The notes: a model not told the origin generated them from the letters alone. A stretch of DNA of 64,000 nucleotides from Marchantia polymorpha subsp. ruderalis (GCA_037833965.1 AP031354.1:18702001-18766000); one strand, 5' to 3'; shown: positions 36,201-49,044, counted from the stretch's first letter. Translations and numbers: made by a program.

Positions 36201-39200
36201 TCATGGAAGGGGTCGAAGTCAGGCCAAGCACTCCACCGGGGTCTACAACAAGAACTCCAGAGTCAGGCGCTGGCAGTAAACAAGAATGGGATGTCAAAAA
36301 TCTCATGGCCTTGGCGGTGTTAAGTAACTCGTTGGAAGACCATCAACATCCATTGATCGCACGTCATTCTACAGCTGCAGAGGCCTGGGCAGAACTGAAT
36401 GCATTTTTTGAATCCCATGATGTACCAATGCAGATGCACTTGAGAGATTCATTGCATTCTCTCAAGATGAAGTCAGGCGAGTCTGTAGCGAAACATATCT
36501 CAAAGTTTCGTCTACTTCTTCACCAGTTGTCATCTATAGGGCAGAACGTTCCAGAGGCAGAAGCTTACACCTGTCTCCTTCGAAGTCTACCCATTGAGTA
36601 TAGATCCTTTGTGCGCTCCATGAGGACACAGCAAAATTTGACCACCCAATCTGTTATTGCTGGTTTTCTTCTTGAGGAATCACACCTTCAAGAAGAGGAA
36701 GAGTTGACAGAAGGTATGGCAGCACTCTACACAGCAAAGAAACGAGGAGGGGCGCCAAAGATGATGCATCCAAGACACTTCACTGAGTCAGGTCCTTCAT
36801 CGCGACCAGAACCTCCTGCCAAGACATCTTTTCCCAGGCAAAAGATGAAATGTTTCTACTGCAAGAAGAAAGGTCATCTTGCCAGCGAGTGCAGGAAGAA
36901 GAAACACGACAATGCTTCTTCACATTCTACACCAAACGAACACCAACGGCTGTATGTCACTGCTCTAACATCCATTGGGATGGATCCAGCCTGGTATGTA
37001 GATTCTGGTGCAACTCAACACATGGCATACAACAGAAATGCTTTTGTGACATATACTGAACTTCCATCGAAGGAGTTTGTATATCTGGGCGATGATAGTC
37101 GCCAACTCATTCAGGGAAAAGGTAATGTCCTCATTTCTTTGAATGATGGACAAGAACGGCTAATACCTGAAGTGTTACACGTTCCTGGTCTCCACAAGAA
37201 TCTCTTTTCCATTCATCAGCTTGTTCAGCAAGGAGGGAGTCTACTCATTGAACCAGATCGATGCATCTTGAAGGGGAAGAAAGGTAACGTCATTGCTGAA
37301 TGCATCAATGACAACAACCTGTTTAGGCTTGAAACTACTTCTTTCAAGACACCTGCAGTTCCTGCAGAGGTTTGTTATTCGGCTTCCAACACCGAAGAGC
37401 TGGACACCTACCAATGGCATCTCAAGTTCGGCCATATGAGTCTTCCGCGAATTCAGCAAATGAAGCAGCATCACATGGTAGAAGGGTTGGAGAAATGTTC
37501 CTTTCGGACTCTCCCTTTCTGCACATCATGTGCTCTAGGGAAGTCCACAAGAGCAAAGTTCCCAAGAAAAGGAGCCCCTCGTGCTAAAGACCTTCTTGGT
37601 CTAGTACACACGGATATTTGTGGCCCTCTGAGAACTCAAACATTCTCGAACTGTAAGTACTTCATCACATTCATCGATGATGTTTCACGATATACGCATG
37701 TATATTTGATAAAACAGAAGTCTGAAGCCTTTGCCAAGTTTCAGGAATTCAAAGCAATGGCTGAAAATTACCTGAACAAGCGCATCAAGGTTCTGCGATC
37801 AGATAATGCTCTTGAATACAAATCTCGAGCTTTTACTGATTTTTGTACACTTCACGGCATACAACGACAGTTTTCCATTCCTGATACTCCTGAACAAAAC
37901 GGAGTAGCAGAACGGAAGAATCGAACTTTGATCGATTCTGTTGTTGCCCTGTTGACACATTCTGGTCTCTCTCATGGCTATTGGGGAGAAGCCATCCATA
38001 CAGCCGTTTACTTGCAGAACAGATCTCCATCGAAGGCTCTACCCACCACCAAAACCCCTTACGAACTTTGGCATGGGCAGAAGCCGGATCTGCGGAATCT
38101 ACAAGTTTTCGGATGTACTGCCTTTGCTCATATTGAGAAAGGCCATCGGGGTAAGATAGACCCCAAGAGTGTAGAATGTGTTTTCCTTGGCTACTCTACT
38201 ACAGCCAAAGGATATCGCGTACAGAGAAAGGACTCTCACAAGATTCTTGAAAGCAGATCCGTCAGATTTATGCCTCTTGCAGTTCGGGAAGCTACCTCTC
38301 ACCATCAGCAAGCATCAGTTATTCCACCTGCTGAGCAAGAAGGTTTTACTCCCTTTCGCCCTGTTCCACTAGCTCCATCTACTGATCCAGTTCGCAGGAG
38401 GTTACCAGCAGAACAGCCACCAGCAGGACGACCACCAGCGGTAGGAGAATTCAGTCCAGGGACACCATCACATGCAGTGGGAGTTCCACAGGCAACTTCC
38501 ACTTCATCCGTAAGTCATTCTCCCACTGCTGAAGTACCTGCAACTTATCCAGCCCGTTTTGGCCAGACTTATCAGAGACGCATGTGGAAGCTACGGGAGA
38601 ATTCTCTCTCTTCGGCTCCTCTTGATGATACAGTGTGCAACCTTGAAGACTTACTGGGAGAACTCCGAATTCACAACACTGCATCTGAAGTCCCGCCTGC
38701 AGCTACGGGGGATGCTTCATCGTCTTCCCACTCCATCGATCCTCTCTTTCGAAGGGGGAAAGAGTAAGGAAACGTGTCGAAAGATATGATCAACTTTTGG
38801 AGAAGAGGAAGAAGCATCGAGGTCTATTTTCATACGGAGAGACTCACCAAGAACCTACTTCTTATGAAGAGGCCTTACAAAATGCTAATTCCATCAAATG
38901 GAAACAAGCTATGGAGGACGAATTTTCTTCCTTGAAGAAAAATCACACCTGGACATTGACAGAGTTACCTGCGGGTAAGAACGTAGTTGGCTGCAAATGG
39001 ATTTACAAAATCAAATACAAGCCTGACGGTTCTGTTGATCAATACAAGGCCAGGTTAGTAGCCAAAGGCTATTCACAGGTTTATGGTGTTGACTTTTCAG
39101 AAACTTTTTCCCCGGTGGTGAAGATGACATCCATTAGGGTGTTAATGGCTCTAGCAGCTCAGTACAATTTAGAGCTGCACCAGATGGACGTGAAAACTGC

Positions 39201-42200
39201 ATTCCTGAACGGGCGGTTGGACGAAGAAGTCTACATGGCCATTCCTGAAGGGTTGAAGATCTCTTCTGAGAATAACATGGTGTGTAAACTAAATAAGTCC
39301 ATTTATGGACTGAAACAATCATCACGACAGTGGTACCAGAGGATTGACTCGTTCTTACTACAGATTGCCTTTACCAGGGCTAATGCAGATCAGAATGTTT
39401 ACGTTCACTTTCAGGAGAATGCATTTGTGTATTTAGCACTGTACGTGGACGACTGTATACTGGCAAGCAATTCATTGCGTCTCCTCACGAAGATCAAGGA
39501 GAAACTTAAAGCGGAGTTCGAAATGGTGGACTTAGAAGAGATCCATCATTGTCTTGGTATGCAAGTTGACAGAAATCGTGAAGAAGGGTGGATTCGGATC
39601 TCCCAGCCACGATATTTGGTTGAAAAGCTTGCGAGGTTCAACATGGCTGACTGTAAGCCAATTGATACACCCATGGAACCCGGTTTGAAGTTAAGTACGC
39701 TTGACTCTCCCATTTCAGTGGGAGAAAGTGAAGAGGTGAAGAATATTCCATATCAAGCTGCAGTTGGGAGCTTGATGTGGGCTATGGTCTGCACTAGACC
39801 AGATATATCCTTTGCTGTCAGTTCTGTGGCTCAGTTCATGTCAAATCCTGGACTGACACATTGGAAGGCAGTCAAGAGAATTTTCAGATACCTGAGAGGA
39901 ACTCTCGACTTTGGCCTTGTGTTCACGAGGGTTGACAAACCATCCGGTTTGACTGGATATTCTGATGCAGACTGGGGTGGTTGCCTTGACACGAGACGAT
40001 CGACGTCTGGATACTGTTTCCAACTTAATGGCGGAACCATTAGTTGGACATCCAAGAAGCAAAAGTCAGTAGCGCTTTCTTCTACAGAAGCCGAGTACAT
40101 GGCTTTGTCCAAGGCTGGAGCTGAAGCTATGTGGTTAAGAGAATTACTAACCGATCTAGGTTTTGAGCTGGAGTCGACCACTATTTTCTGTGACAACCAA
40201 AGTGCCATGTCACAGATAGAGAACAACAAAAGTCACGACAGATCTAAGCATATTGACATTAGATACCATTTTGTCAGAGATCTGGTTACCAATAACTTGG
40301 TGAAATTAGTTTATGTTCCAACAGAAGAGATGATTGCTGATATTATGACAAAACCATTAGCTAGAGAAAAGCAGTGGTATCATAATCAGAATTTAGGTTT
40401 ATTAGTTGGAAATGTGGATGAGCGAAGTAAGTAGGTAGTAAGTGGGAGTGTTAGAAGTCGAATTACTACCCACTTCTTGGACCTCCGTACACTCACGTTC
40501 TTTGCTGTATGTACTTTGTACTATAGTCGGGGTCGTGACAGATTGTCACGACCAGCCGCTGTCCACTAGGGTTTCTGTATCTCTCGGACTGTCACGGTTG
40601 GGTATATATTCCCCATCCGGGTTCTCTCCCCATTAACTAAGATCTGCTCTCCAGTACTCAGTATCTGTGTCTCTCGACTCTTTCTTGTATTGCCTCACTT
40701 CTGTTACTATTATTCCGTACTATTATTGTGAGATGCAATCCTACTCAAAAAGCGAGAACAATCTAGAGAAGGGCACAGTAAAGCTCGTACCTCGGCGGCA
40801 CCTATGGATAACCTTTTGGCATAATCGTTGGCGACATGCTGCCTCTCTGTACCACTAACTCCATCATGATGCTGTACTATAGCCATTGCCTCCTCCAGGG
40901 AATCTGTGTTCGGGCCCGTCTCATTTTTACCAACTAGAAACTCAAGTTGTCTCGCTGCCTGATTTCCAAATGAACAGTAAAAAGTTGTAAGTAGAGATAC
41001 ACTGAATACACAGCTCAAAGCGTAACATCTCCATACGCTCTAAATGTCTCCGTAGGTTTGCACATGATGGTTAAAGCTAACACATGTACCTTACCTGCAA
41101 GAATCCGCTTAGTCTCCGCACGTAACGCTTCAAAGCCGGTCGACTAGTGAAATATCCCGTCCAGTAACAGTGTGGACAGTCTGCATAGCTGCAATATATA
41201 CTCCACATAATAAATCATTCATACAAATGTGTTGAGCCTCAAGCTGGCACCCAGACCGACATACTTTTGAACTTCACGGTATTGATTGACTTAAGTACAG
41301 TTTAGACCTATATCCGATTATAGCAATAATAAATTGAACAGTGCATGATAAGACGGAGAACATTCATAAACTTAAACTAAAGTGGAATGTGATGCCTGAG
41401 CAAAGAAAACATCCTAAGTTGTAGATCTAAGGTTCCCAGCAAGACTAATGTACAGTTCGCTACATCTGTCTGTATTAGGCCATTCGTACAGAGCGAGGCA
41501 ACACCACGAACGAGGAAACGGCGACTTTAGTCTCTAATTCCCTACATGGATGTAACAACACTCACGGAAAGAAGTCGTCCTCTTTCACGGGCCACGTTTC
41601 ATTTGCGGCGTGCTTGGAGTCCAAGTACATTGAGGGACTGGAATAAAACACGTTCACGCGCCCATCCTGAAATTGAAGAATATGAAGTACTGTCAATGGA
41701 CATTCGTAAGCATCTCTGATAGTCAATATTCTTGCTTTTGTTCCTAAGACTGGGTATTGCAAACATTTCTCTTCTCCAAAGACTGACTATATAACCACAC
41801 ATGCTCTCGTAGAAGTGGAGCCTTTCTATCCAAGAATGAGTCTCTTTGTCAGTGGCTACAGCAGGCAATTTAGGGGGTTCAGACAACAGTAAGGGCTTTG
41901 ACAGGTAATGTTCTGAACGCCAAGTGGTGAACCAGCTTCGTTATATGATACACTCATCCTCTGCTGTAAGAAGTAGCTCGGCGTATCTAAGAATAAGGTA
42001 ACAAAATGCAAGGGAAAGGCAAGGCGTAAGGTTCGACTCAACGATATCTTACCAAGTTTACATAGTGAATGAGCTTGTCCAACTGCTTGAACCAGGTTTC
42101 CGCATATTCGTACGCGAAGTCCTCTCCCATGGTCCACATTGTATGGTTTGTACGGAATTGAGCAGCCTGTGAAAGATATTGATGTCATTGAACACAAATT

Positions 42201-44529
42201 GCAGAAAAAATAAAAAACAGATAGTCCACAGTGTAAGCCCAGAATATATCTTGCTGTGCTTCTACAAGTGATGCTGAACCGACCTGTTCTTGAACAAGTT
42301 TTACAAAGAGCTCAACGCGCTCTTCCACGTTGTAGTCATATAAGAGTGGATCGTCCTGTAAACAGTCAATATTGAGCTTAGGCGCATACTCCGGCTCAGC
42401 TCAAATTTGATATATGGCGACTAGAGTCGCACCTTTCTAACAGATTCCTCTTGAGGCAATTTCAAGACTTTGTACAATGATGTTTACCTGGAATAGTGGT
42501 GCTTCCGAGTGAATATCATATCTAAATTCTGGTGGCGGATCGTAGTGATGTCCTAGAAGTCCACCGAAGAGCTGCAAGAGGGATCGAGATCTGGAGCGTA
42601 AGCAATATATGCTGGTTCTCTTGAAGAAAAGAGAATCCAAGACAAGAGGTTCCACAAAGCGTGCGATTATTTGCCAACAATAACCAGATTCTCCGATAGA
42701 CACTCACTGTTTAACCTTGTGATTTAGATACAAATCAGATGACAAGCGGCTTCCCCTCGATCAATTAAAGCCATATTGACTCGAGAAAGAAATGCTCTAG
42801 AGCTTACCTGGGCAGACGCCCCCAGGGTTTTAGATCCACGCCAAATAAATTCCATAGTGCGATCCGCCTGGCGCTTGGCTTTGTCTTGATAATCAGCTCG
42901 AGCAAAAAATAATGCATCAAAACCGACCTGCATTGGAAAAGCTCACTTTTTAAGATATTGTGAAGCGTTCTATCTAACTCTACTTGAATATAATGGAGTT
43001 ATGAAGCGACGATGATAAACACCTTCCAAAAAGAATATGAGTTCATATATTCGAAGTTGCATCATATCTACTTACGATTAAAAAGTTCTGGAAACACCCA
43101 CAGATTGTCTCAATACTAATAAGGACGTTGCAAAGAAGCGTGAATATTCATTCGAGCTTACGAACCTCGGCTCCAAGAAGGTAGCCTTGAACAGCAGAAT
43201 GTCCAAATGGATCAATCTGCCAGCCGATCCGAGGAGCGACATCAAACTGATCTTTGATATACCGGTGCCCAAGGGTAGTTTGATCGATCATATCTAAGTA
43301 ATGTGTGGTCGCCTCATCATGCATGCACCATCCACCATTGCTGCATACATTCACACGTCTACAGTCAGCAGCTCGCGGACATCTAACAAGTAAAATGACA
43401 AATTGTCGGCATTGCCAGATGATAGTCTTTCAGCTTCGAAATTACAAGTGAGCTTACATGAACTCGAGCTGTCCCTTCTCCACTAGCTTCTTCACTTTCT
43501 TTTGCATCTGCTTGTTTTGCAATCTCCACCAGCGCTGGAAGAATGCCTGGGCATTTCAAGAAGGATAAAGAAGTGGCTTCAGTTCATCGGCTAAACGACA
43601 GAGTCATGACTTAGCATCAATTTCATATGATTTTTAGGAGACAGGATGACGTTATTTGTCAATCGGGTACCTGCTCGACGTAAATGAACTTGCGATCGGG
43701 ATTCTTTAGCAGAGAATCAATGACCGAGCCGATGATGTACTGAACAGCTGCAACCTGCAGAAAAAACTGAAACTTTTCACGTTTTTGTCCGCCAGAGAGA
43801 GAAATCAGACGACGAAAAAAAGGTTTTAGGCTTTGGTTCAAAGTAGCATTGTCGCTCCCAGCTACTGCAGGATGAAAGCGCCCTGAGGAGAGGAGCTACT
43901 GTCTCCACTGGAAACTTTAAGATGAAACTCTGAACTGATAAGTGACCACACTTGCACAACAGATCTTCTCAACAAGAGAATTATTAGTAATGCTTGATCC
44001 CATGTCGAAGGAAACTGATCGCAGTGTCGATTGTCGATCAATCATACTTGACTAATTAAGACAAATGAAATCAGATATTGCAGAAGAAGTACCGCAATTA
44101 CCAGCTGGGCAATTGGACGGGACCATATGAGTCATCAAGTCTAAACTAATAACTTGAGAAATTACTACACAGAGCTACAACGATGCAGCGTCTCTTCTGC
44201 TTGCAGTTGACAAGCTGATAGGAGTGGAATAGACCCAAAGAGCTGAGGCTTTCTCAATTGACCTGGATAGTGTTATTGGAGCCGACAAAGTACTGATCAA
44301 CCGTCTTCAGCCACCCGACATCGTCGTGTGTGTGGGGGACTAGGTGCACATTGAGCTTATCGGGAACTGGGCCCGCGTCGGTGTTGTAGGGGGACTCATC
44401 GTCGTCATCATCATCATTAGACTTCTTAGAGCACAGGCCGAGCTTTTGTCGATGAGATTCTGCTACACTTACAGTCGCAGACAAACCAAGAACCAAAAGA
44501 ACCACGACCCACCAGATCGGTGCTCCCAT
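30236..44529 (-). CDS. Lysosomal/vacuolar alpha-mannosidase (GH38)
   Basis: The enzyme trims alpha-mannose from glycans in the vacuole. Twenty-nine exons join in frame into 1063 aa, near the usual plant length: 44529-44263, 43754-43671, 43546-43458, 43340-43166, 42927-42808, 42571-42488, 42355-42284, 42166-42053, 41666-41566, 41188-41095, 40958-40791, 35509-35336, 35178-35113, 34974-34918, 34518-34293, 34139-34006, 33811-33737, 33614-33546, 33405-33334, 33091-33044, 32917-32798, 32597-32532, 32279-32167, 31922-31832, 31411-31298, 31177-31085, 30979-30932, 30597-30529, 30424-30236. Residues 1-23 form a signal peptide; the Met at 44529 was preferred over one 22 codons upstream because it starts the hydrophobic run directly. 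Zinc ligands lie in 'PHTHDDVGW' (H68, D70) and 'QHHDGVSGT' (about 430-432); the nucleophile is D190 in '[11 protein letters not shown]'. The C-terminus keeps '[12 protein letters not shown]'. Intron 11 carries a 5-kb Copia element but no exon is damaged. Confidence 0.95.
33157..33189. repeat. Perfect 16-bp palindrome in mannosidase intron 19
   Basis: The arms (33157-33172 and 33174-33189) are exact complements around one central base, with core TTAGCCTAAACTTTAGGCTAA. It lies between exons 19 and 20. It may be a relic of a small foldback element. Confidence 0.9.
34802..34855. repeat. 23-bp hairpin in mannosidase intron 14
   Basis: TTAGTTGACTTGATTTTCTT... (34802-34824) pairs with its complement at 34833-34855 with two mismatches, both of which still allow G-U pairing in RNA. 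The loop is about 8 bases. It is intronic and too short for a clear microRNA call. Confidence 0.8.
35704..35961 (+). repeat. 5' LTR of the Copia element
   Basis: 258 bp starting TGTTAGAAGTCG and ending CACTTCTGTTA, with a TATATATTCC motif that may be the TATA box. It reads base for base the same as 40449-40706. Confidence 0.96.
35962..35973 (+). other. Primer-binding site of the Copia element
   Basis: TGGTATCAGAGC follows the 5' LTR without a spacer and complements the 3' region of plant initiator tRNA-Met, the usual primer of Copia elements. Confidence 0.95.
36072..38767 (+). CDS. Copia gag-protease-integrase reading frame
   Basis: The main open frame runs from an internal Met at 36194 to TAA at 38767 (857 aa). 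Typical gag N-terminal sequence ('[18 protein letters not shown]') continues upstream in this frame to about 36107, while the likely start ATG at 36072 is in another frame, so a one-base change in the C-rich run near 36107-36121 is probable. Domains in order: retrotransposon gag; CCHC knuckle '[14 protein letters not shown]' (about residue 220); protease '[11 protein letters not shown]' (about 268); GAG-pre-integrase '[13 protein letters not shown]'; integrase core with 'VHTDICGPL', '[10 protein letters not shown]' and '[15 protein letters not shown]'. The end is a Pro/Ala/Ser-rich linker. It lies antisense to the host gene. Confidence 0.93.
38770..40434 (+). CDS. Copia reverse transcriptase-RNase H reading frame
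   Basis: The frame is open from about 38740 and is out of phase with the gag-integrase frame by one base; the switch lies in CGAAGGGGGAAAGAG (about 38749-38763). RT motifs are '[13 protein letters not shown]', '[12 protein letters not shown]', '[11 protein letters not shown]', '[12 protein letters not shown]' and the catalytic '[10 protein letters not shown]'. RNase H shows 'GYSDADWGG', 'SSTEAEYMA' and '[12 protein letters not shown]'. All catalytic residues I can judge are present. In most Copia elements this is fused to the upstream frame, so the break is probably a single indel. Confidence 0.93.
   Translation, partial: KRVERYDQLLEKRKKHRGLFSYGETHQEPTSYEEALQNANSIKWKQAMEDEFSSLKKNHTWTLTELPAGKNVVGCKWIYKIKYKPDGSVDQYKARLVAKGYSQVYGVDFSETFSPVVKMTSIRVLMALAAQYNLELHQMDVKTAFLNGRLDEEVYMAIPEGLKISSENNMVCKLNKSIYGLKQSSRQWYQRIDSFLLQIAFTRANADQNVYVHFQENAFVYLALYVDDCILASNSLRLLTKIKEKLKAEFEMVDLEEIHHCLGMQVDRNREEGWIRISQPRYLVEKLARFNMADCKPIDTPMEPGLKLSTLDSPISVGESEEVKNIPYQAAVGSLMWAMVCTRPDISFAVSSVAQFMSNPGLTHWKAVKRIFRYLRGTLDFGLVFTRVDKPSGLTGYSDADWGGCLDTRRSTSGYCFQLNGGTISWTSKKQKSVALSSTEAEYMALSKAGAEAMWLRELLTDLGFELESTTIFCDNQSAMSQIENNKSHDRSKHIDIRYHFVRDLVTNNLVKLVYVPTEEMIADIMTKPLAREKQWYHNQNLGLLVGNVDERSK
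40441..40448 (+). other. Polypurine tract of the Copia element
   Basis: AGTGGGAG directly precedes the 3' LTR, in the position of the plus-strand primer. Confidence 0.8.
40449..40706 (+). repeat. 3' LTR of the Copia element
   Basis: Same 258 bp as the 5' LTR with no difference noticed on direct reading. The mannosidase exon 11 donor lies 84 bp to the right. Confidence 0.96.
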
Positions 44530-47500
44530 CGCGACAGCAACGAGTCTCAAATTCTTTCCTTTTCGCTCTCTCCCCTGATCTCTCCCCTGAGTCAAACCCC
44601 TCAGTCCCTCACTCGAACACTCGCCATCTCTCGTTTCAATTGCCCACCACCCTCTTTTCCTTCTCGTCCTCGCCTCGCCACATTCGGAGCATGGAACCTG
44701 AAACTGCAGGCGAGCGTTGCATGCATGCTTATATTATACGGAAACCTCGTGCCAATCGCTGCCTCGTCACCTAAAACCCTCCATCTCTATCTGTATTGAC
44801 CGTCTTGGGCCCCACCGACGGAAGGCGCAGGACAAAACGCTCCTTCTGCAGCAGCCTTGCGAAGGACAGAAGGAAGCCGGAGGATCTTGTTTCAGAAAAG
44901 GAAACTCCAAGGACGCCGTTTTATCTGTCTATCTGATTCACTGCACAACATTACTTTACATCGGATATGGTTTCCTGTTGCCGGGAACTCGTGCCTCGTC
45001 AGTCAGAAAGGACTATTTTGACGCGGATAACAACTCAATGCATCGCACTGAGTGTTCGGATGATTCGATCAAACTTTATAATTGAACTTCCTCTTCTTTT
45101 CTTTTCTGTTTTTTTTCTTCGCCGGCCGACAAGCGGGGGAGAAGATGACACCAACCCAGTACTGCCAAACTTTCCCAAATCGCCCAGGATTTGCACCTAG
45201 CTAACACCTTTGCATTGAAAATATTTATGGTACGAACCAAATTGGAATAGAATGTGAATCAATTCAAAACAATTGATTATGCCGCAAATAATCCACTATT
45301 TGCACTTAGTTATTTCGTGAGGACTTCACCCATCACGAAACTTGTACAAAGAGTACAAGTTACACGATGAATGGTTAAAATCAAGAAGCGGCGGAAATGA
45401 ACCAAAACAGCAACACCTGTTTAAAAAAGTTGAAAAAAAATGTTGAAAGAATGATCTATATTTACAACGCGGGCACTTATCATGCCACAGCCGACGTTCA
45501 TGCGCCCATGGATGACCTGATCGATGCTGCAAATGCTTGTGGTGCCGTGAGGTAGTGTTGTCAATGAAGTTTCATTCTTGCATTATCAAGAACTTCCCTG
45601 CATCTGCTCAAGGTAAAACAAGGATTCGAACATTAATGCCCCATACGAAAGAAGACAACCTCTCTCTAACGATCATGCTTCTTTGGCACGCCAGACTCTT
45701 ACAGGGTCGAAGTGGTTCTGTGTTGTGCTACGGCCACAACGAATTATTGCTCATTGTACGTGAGAATTTGGGTGGATGGAGGCAATAGAAAAGAGTTCTC
45801 GAACATTGAGCACCCGATATCCGCTCCATCGGAGCACGAGCAATCTGTGACCTCGAGCACGTTCGGTGCGTTAGGTAGCATGTGATAAAGGCTTCAAAGC
45901 GAATCCAATCAGCATCTGACGAATTTAGCTGTCCTCGGAAACCAGGCGCGATGCTCGATCTCCCAAGTGTACAAACATTTATACAAGTGGCATCGTCGTC
46001 TTCGTCTGTTCACAAAGGGAAGGGCGTTTCTTTCTTTCCCATCATTCGGGCAAGAATGCTCTAATATTACAAAGTTGCGGAATCCATCGATATTTTCTCG
46101 AATCATGGTGCTTCCGTAGTGAAGGAACATCAGATAGAGCCATTGGCACTAGAGTCACCATCGAGGTTCTGAGCCTTGTCATGACACTGTCTCTCGGTAT
46201 ACTTCGAATTGGGCTTTGTGAGGATTCAGTTTGTGAAGCTAAGCGTTTTAGTTTGGAAGGAACGGTCCACAATATGTTTTCTTTAAAATAGTTTTGTTCA
46301 ATATAGTTCACAGCTATAATATGTGGTTCCAAGACTCTTGTTGTATTTGGTTATGTTCAATATGATTTAATGTTATGATAATAACCTCCTACCTTCATGT
46401 AAGTTTGGAGAATATAGATACAAATTTGGAAGTTCAAAGTGGATTTGAAAAAGATAATATTGGTTTCTTAGATGTTTAGAATTGTTTTGGAGAATGTTGG
46501 ACAGATGGTAGCTATGAGTGGGAATGTATACATTTCACCAAAATTTCACAACGCTTGCTCACTTGAAAAAATTGACTTCAAATTTTTATTCAAATACAGA
46601 ATGTGAAATTGATAGAAAAGCATATTGATTTGATTAAGCTAAAAATCTCCACCACACCAGTCACTTTATATACACCTTGAACCTAATGCATTCATTTGAC
46701 CAAAGTTACCGTCTAACTAAAGCTAGACAAAAGATCTCCTTCCTTCGAACAAATTCTTTCACATATTTTATGACTTTAATTAAATATTTTTCCTCTAAAT
46801 ACAATCACTCATCATCATATCATATTCTCTCCAGATGCAACTTGTCATAAAATAAATTAGTTTCTCTATATAATTACTCTTCACCTTTTAAATGTGAACT
46901 AATTGCTCTCTAAAGTTCAATGTCAACCATTGAATCTGTACTCGTAAACGCTATGTGTATTAATGACAATGTCTATCTTTAGTAAAGTCCTTGTCCGTAA
47001 AACGGATCTATTTTTACAATCAATTCTTACAACCATAGCTTTTTCCGCACATGAATTTCTATTTACTAAGATAACTATTAGATAAGTAATGAATGAAAAT
47101 ATAAAAATCTTTTCAAAATTATAATATGAGTAGAATATCACGTAGAAGATAAAATATTGAGCAACCTTTCATTATTTAAATATATCCCTAAACTTTAAGG
47201 CTGTAAATCACCATTCTTGGATTATATCATGATTCCTACACACCAGGTAGTTATCCCTTGGATACGTAATTCCCTAACCAATCATTTGACCGTTTACAAT
47301 GAATTGCCTTGATAAGATGTCATATCATTTGATAGGAATCAGAAACATCATCTGTCAAGCTTTTAATTTGCGACAAGTTGACAATCAATCCCCATCAAAG
47401 CACACGAGAGGAATAAAAAATTCTCATATAAGGTCTAGTGACTTGCGACGTAGCGAAAGCGAGTCTTCTTAGGGCAATTGTCACTGCTTGCTGCGATGAT

Positions 47501-49044
47501 GAACCACATCCTCTGAATATGAAAAGAAATAAACGTAACACCCATTTTCAACACCGTGAATCATCACAGTCAGAGCACAAAATAATTTTTCTTATTAAGA
47601 ACAACCATCTCTAACTTAGTTAACAACTCAAAGTTATGTGCTGTTCCATAAGCACCACATGGACGCATCGGGAATTCTTAGCCTGAATGATGTACTTTTG
47701 AGTTTATTTCTGTTAAAGCAGGGAAAGAATACACTGAGATGAAAGTGTGTGATCGGTGTAAAAGTCCATATGATCACCATTCGATCGCATGTCTCTTGTC
47801 CACGAGTTCACACTTCTGAAATTGGCTGCATTCACTCTTCTCTGGACCGTATGTAGCAACAGCATTAAAAGTCGCACCAGGTCCCACTTTTCTCATCGTC
47901 TTCTGTTTGGATAAAATAGCGCAGTCCTATTCACTGCAACAGAGCTCCTCTTGTCTCAAACGCCATTTCAGCACAACTGTTGCCGTAAGGCTTGACAGGC
48001 ATCCAACGAACTGCGGACTCGGAATCAACCTTTCGAGAACTGGCGAATTACCACTCAAACCAACCAAGCTTGCTGATTAAATTGAATTCGGGTTTTCGCA
48101 ATAAAATCGAATCAACAGAAACCTCTTCGTCCAATTGTTACTGACAACGTTTCCATGAAGTTTTCTCAAATCATATGTGCACTTCCAGCTCGGTGCCTAA
48201 GTGGATGTCTGTAGAAGGCCTTGTTCCTCGTTTGTAATTTGTTGCTAGTTTTCACTGAAACCCTCTCACAGCACTATAACTACTACGACGACAATTTACA
48301 CATAATTTTAGATTATCTTTACATGGTGTCGGAATATAAACTCAAATGCTTCGGAAAGTGGACATCAAAATCAGAAGAACTTAACACATGTGGCAATAGT
48401 GGGAGCTGCAGCACAATGTCTGGACAGGCCTGATACTGTATTCTTCGTGACATGTCACCCGTGCATCGTCTCGTCAACGAGACAGGTCAACGAGACGGGC
48501 AAACCGTATGAGATGTATTACTTACACTCGATGTGTGGACAACACATGCAAATCCATGGACGACCAAGTTCAAAACATAAACCCGTGGAACCTAACTTCT
48601 TCTAAGGGACCGATGCACTTGGAAAAATAATTTTTAATAGATACAGGGACTCGTGCTTTCTGAGGACTCGGTGCTCTCGAGTAGACATACTCGACAGAGT
48701 GTGGTCCGCACGATCTAGTTTTTCAAACAATGATTTCTCAGCTCATTCACTGCACTCAAGTCGAGGCCAAGTATTTCTTTTGATGGGTCCATGTCAAACA
48801 AAGTCGGTGGCATGTCATGACAGATAGTTTTGAACCGTCAGGTTCCAGGATGCAGGACCATAATTAAGTAATAGTGAACGATAGGTAGATTCATCAAATG
48901 ATGATGGTGCAGCTCTAGGAAGAACAGTGACTGGAAAGCATACCTTACAAGGGCCATTCTGCTGCACTGACATGATCAGCTCGAGAATTCGCTACAAATT
49001 TACAGCAATTGAAGTGTACAAATTGGATATCCGTTGCCTATCTC
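44530..49044. other. Intergenic region between mannosidase 5' end and SecE 3' end
   Basis: The first few hundred bases should hold the mannosidase promoter and leader (minus strand). The rest is mostly AT-rich, with no frame showing a known domain, no tRNA-like cloverleaf that I recognised and no paired terminal repeats. At about 48466-48498 GTCAACGAGAC is repeated, overlapping a short palindrome. Confidence 0.5.

Larger units (their letters stand above)
35704..40706 (+). mobile_element. Young Ty1/copia LTR retrotransposon in mannosidase intron 11
   Basis: The 5003-bp element has two 258-bp LTRs that read as identical, a tRNA-iMet-type primer site and a purine tract, and Copia domain order (gag knuckle, protease, integrase, RT, RNase H). 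It lies antisense to its host gene, within the intron between exons 11 and 12. Two frame breaks interrupt the polyprotein. Flanking bases are GCAAA on the left and CTATT on the right, so no target duplication is visible. Identical LTRs point to recent insertion or recent gene conversion. Confidence 0.96.

Noticed and set aside
43760-44250. Possible extra mannosidase exon in intron 1
   Set aside because: Exons 1 and 2 already join in frame and match the family continuously; frames here have no family similarity.
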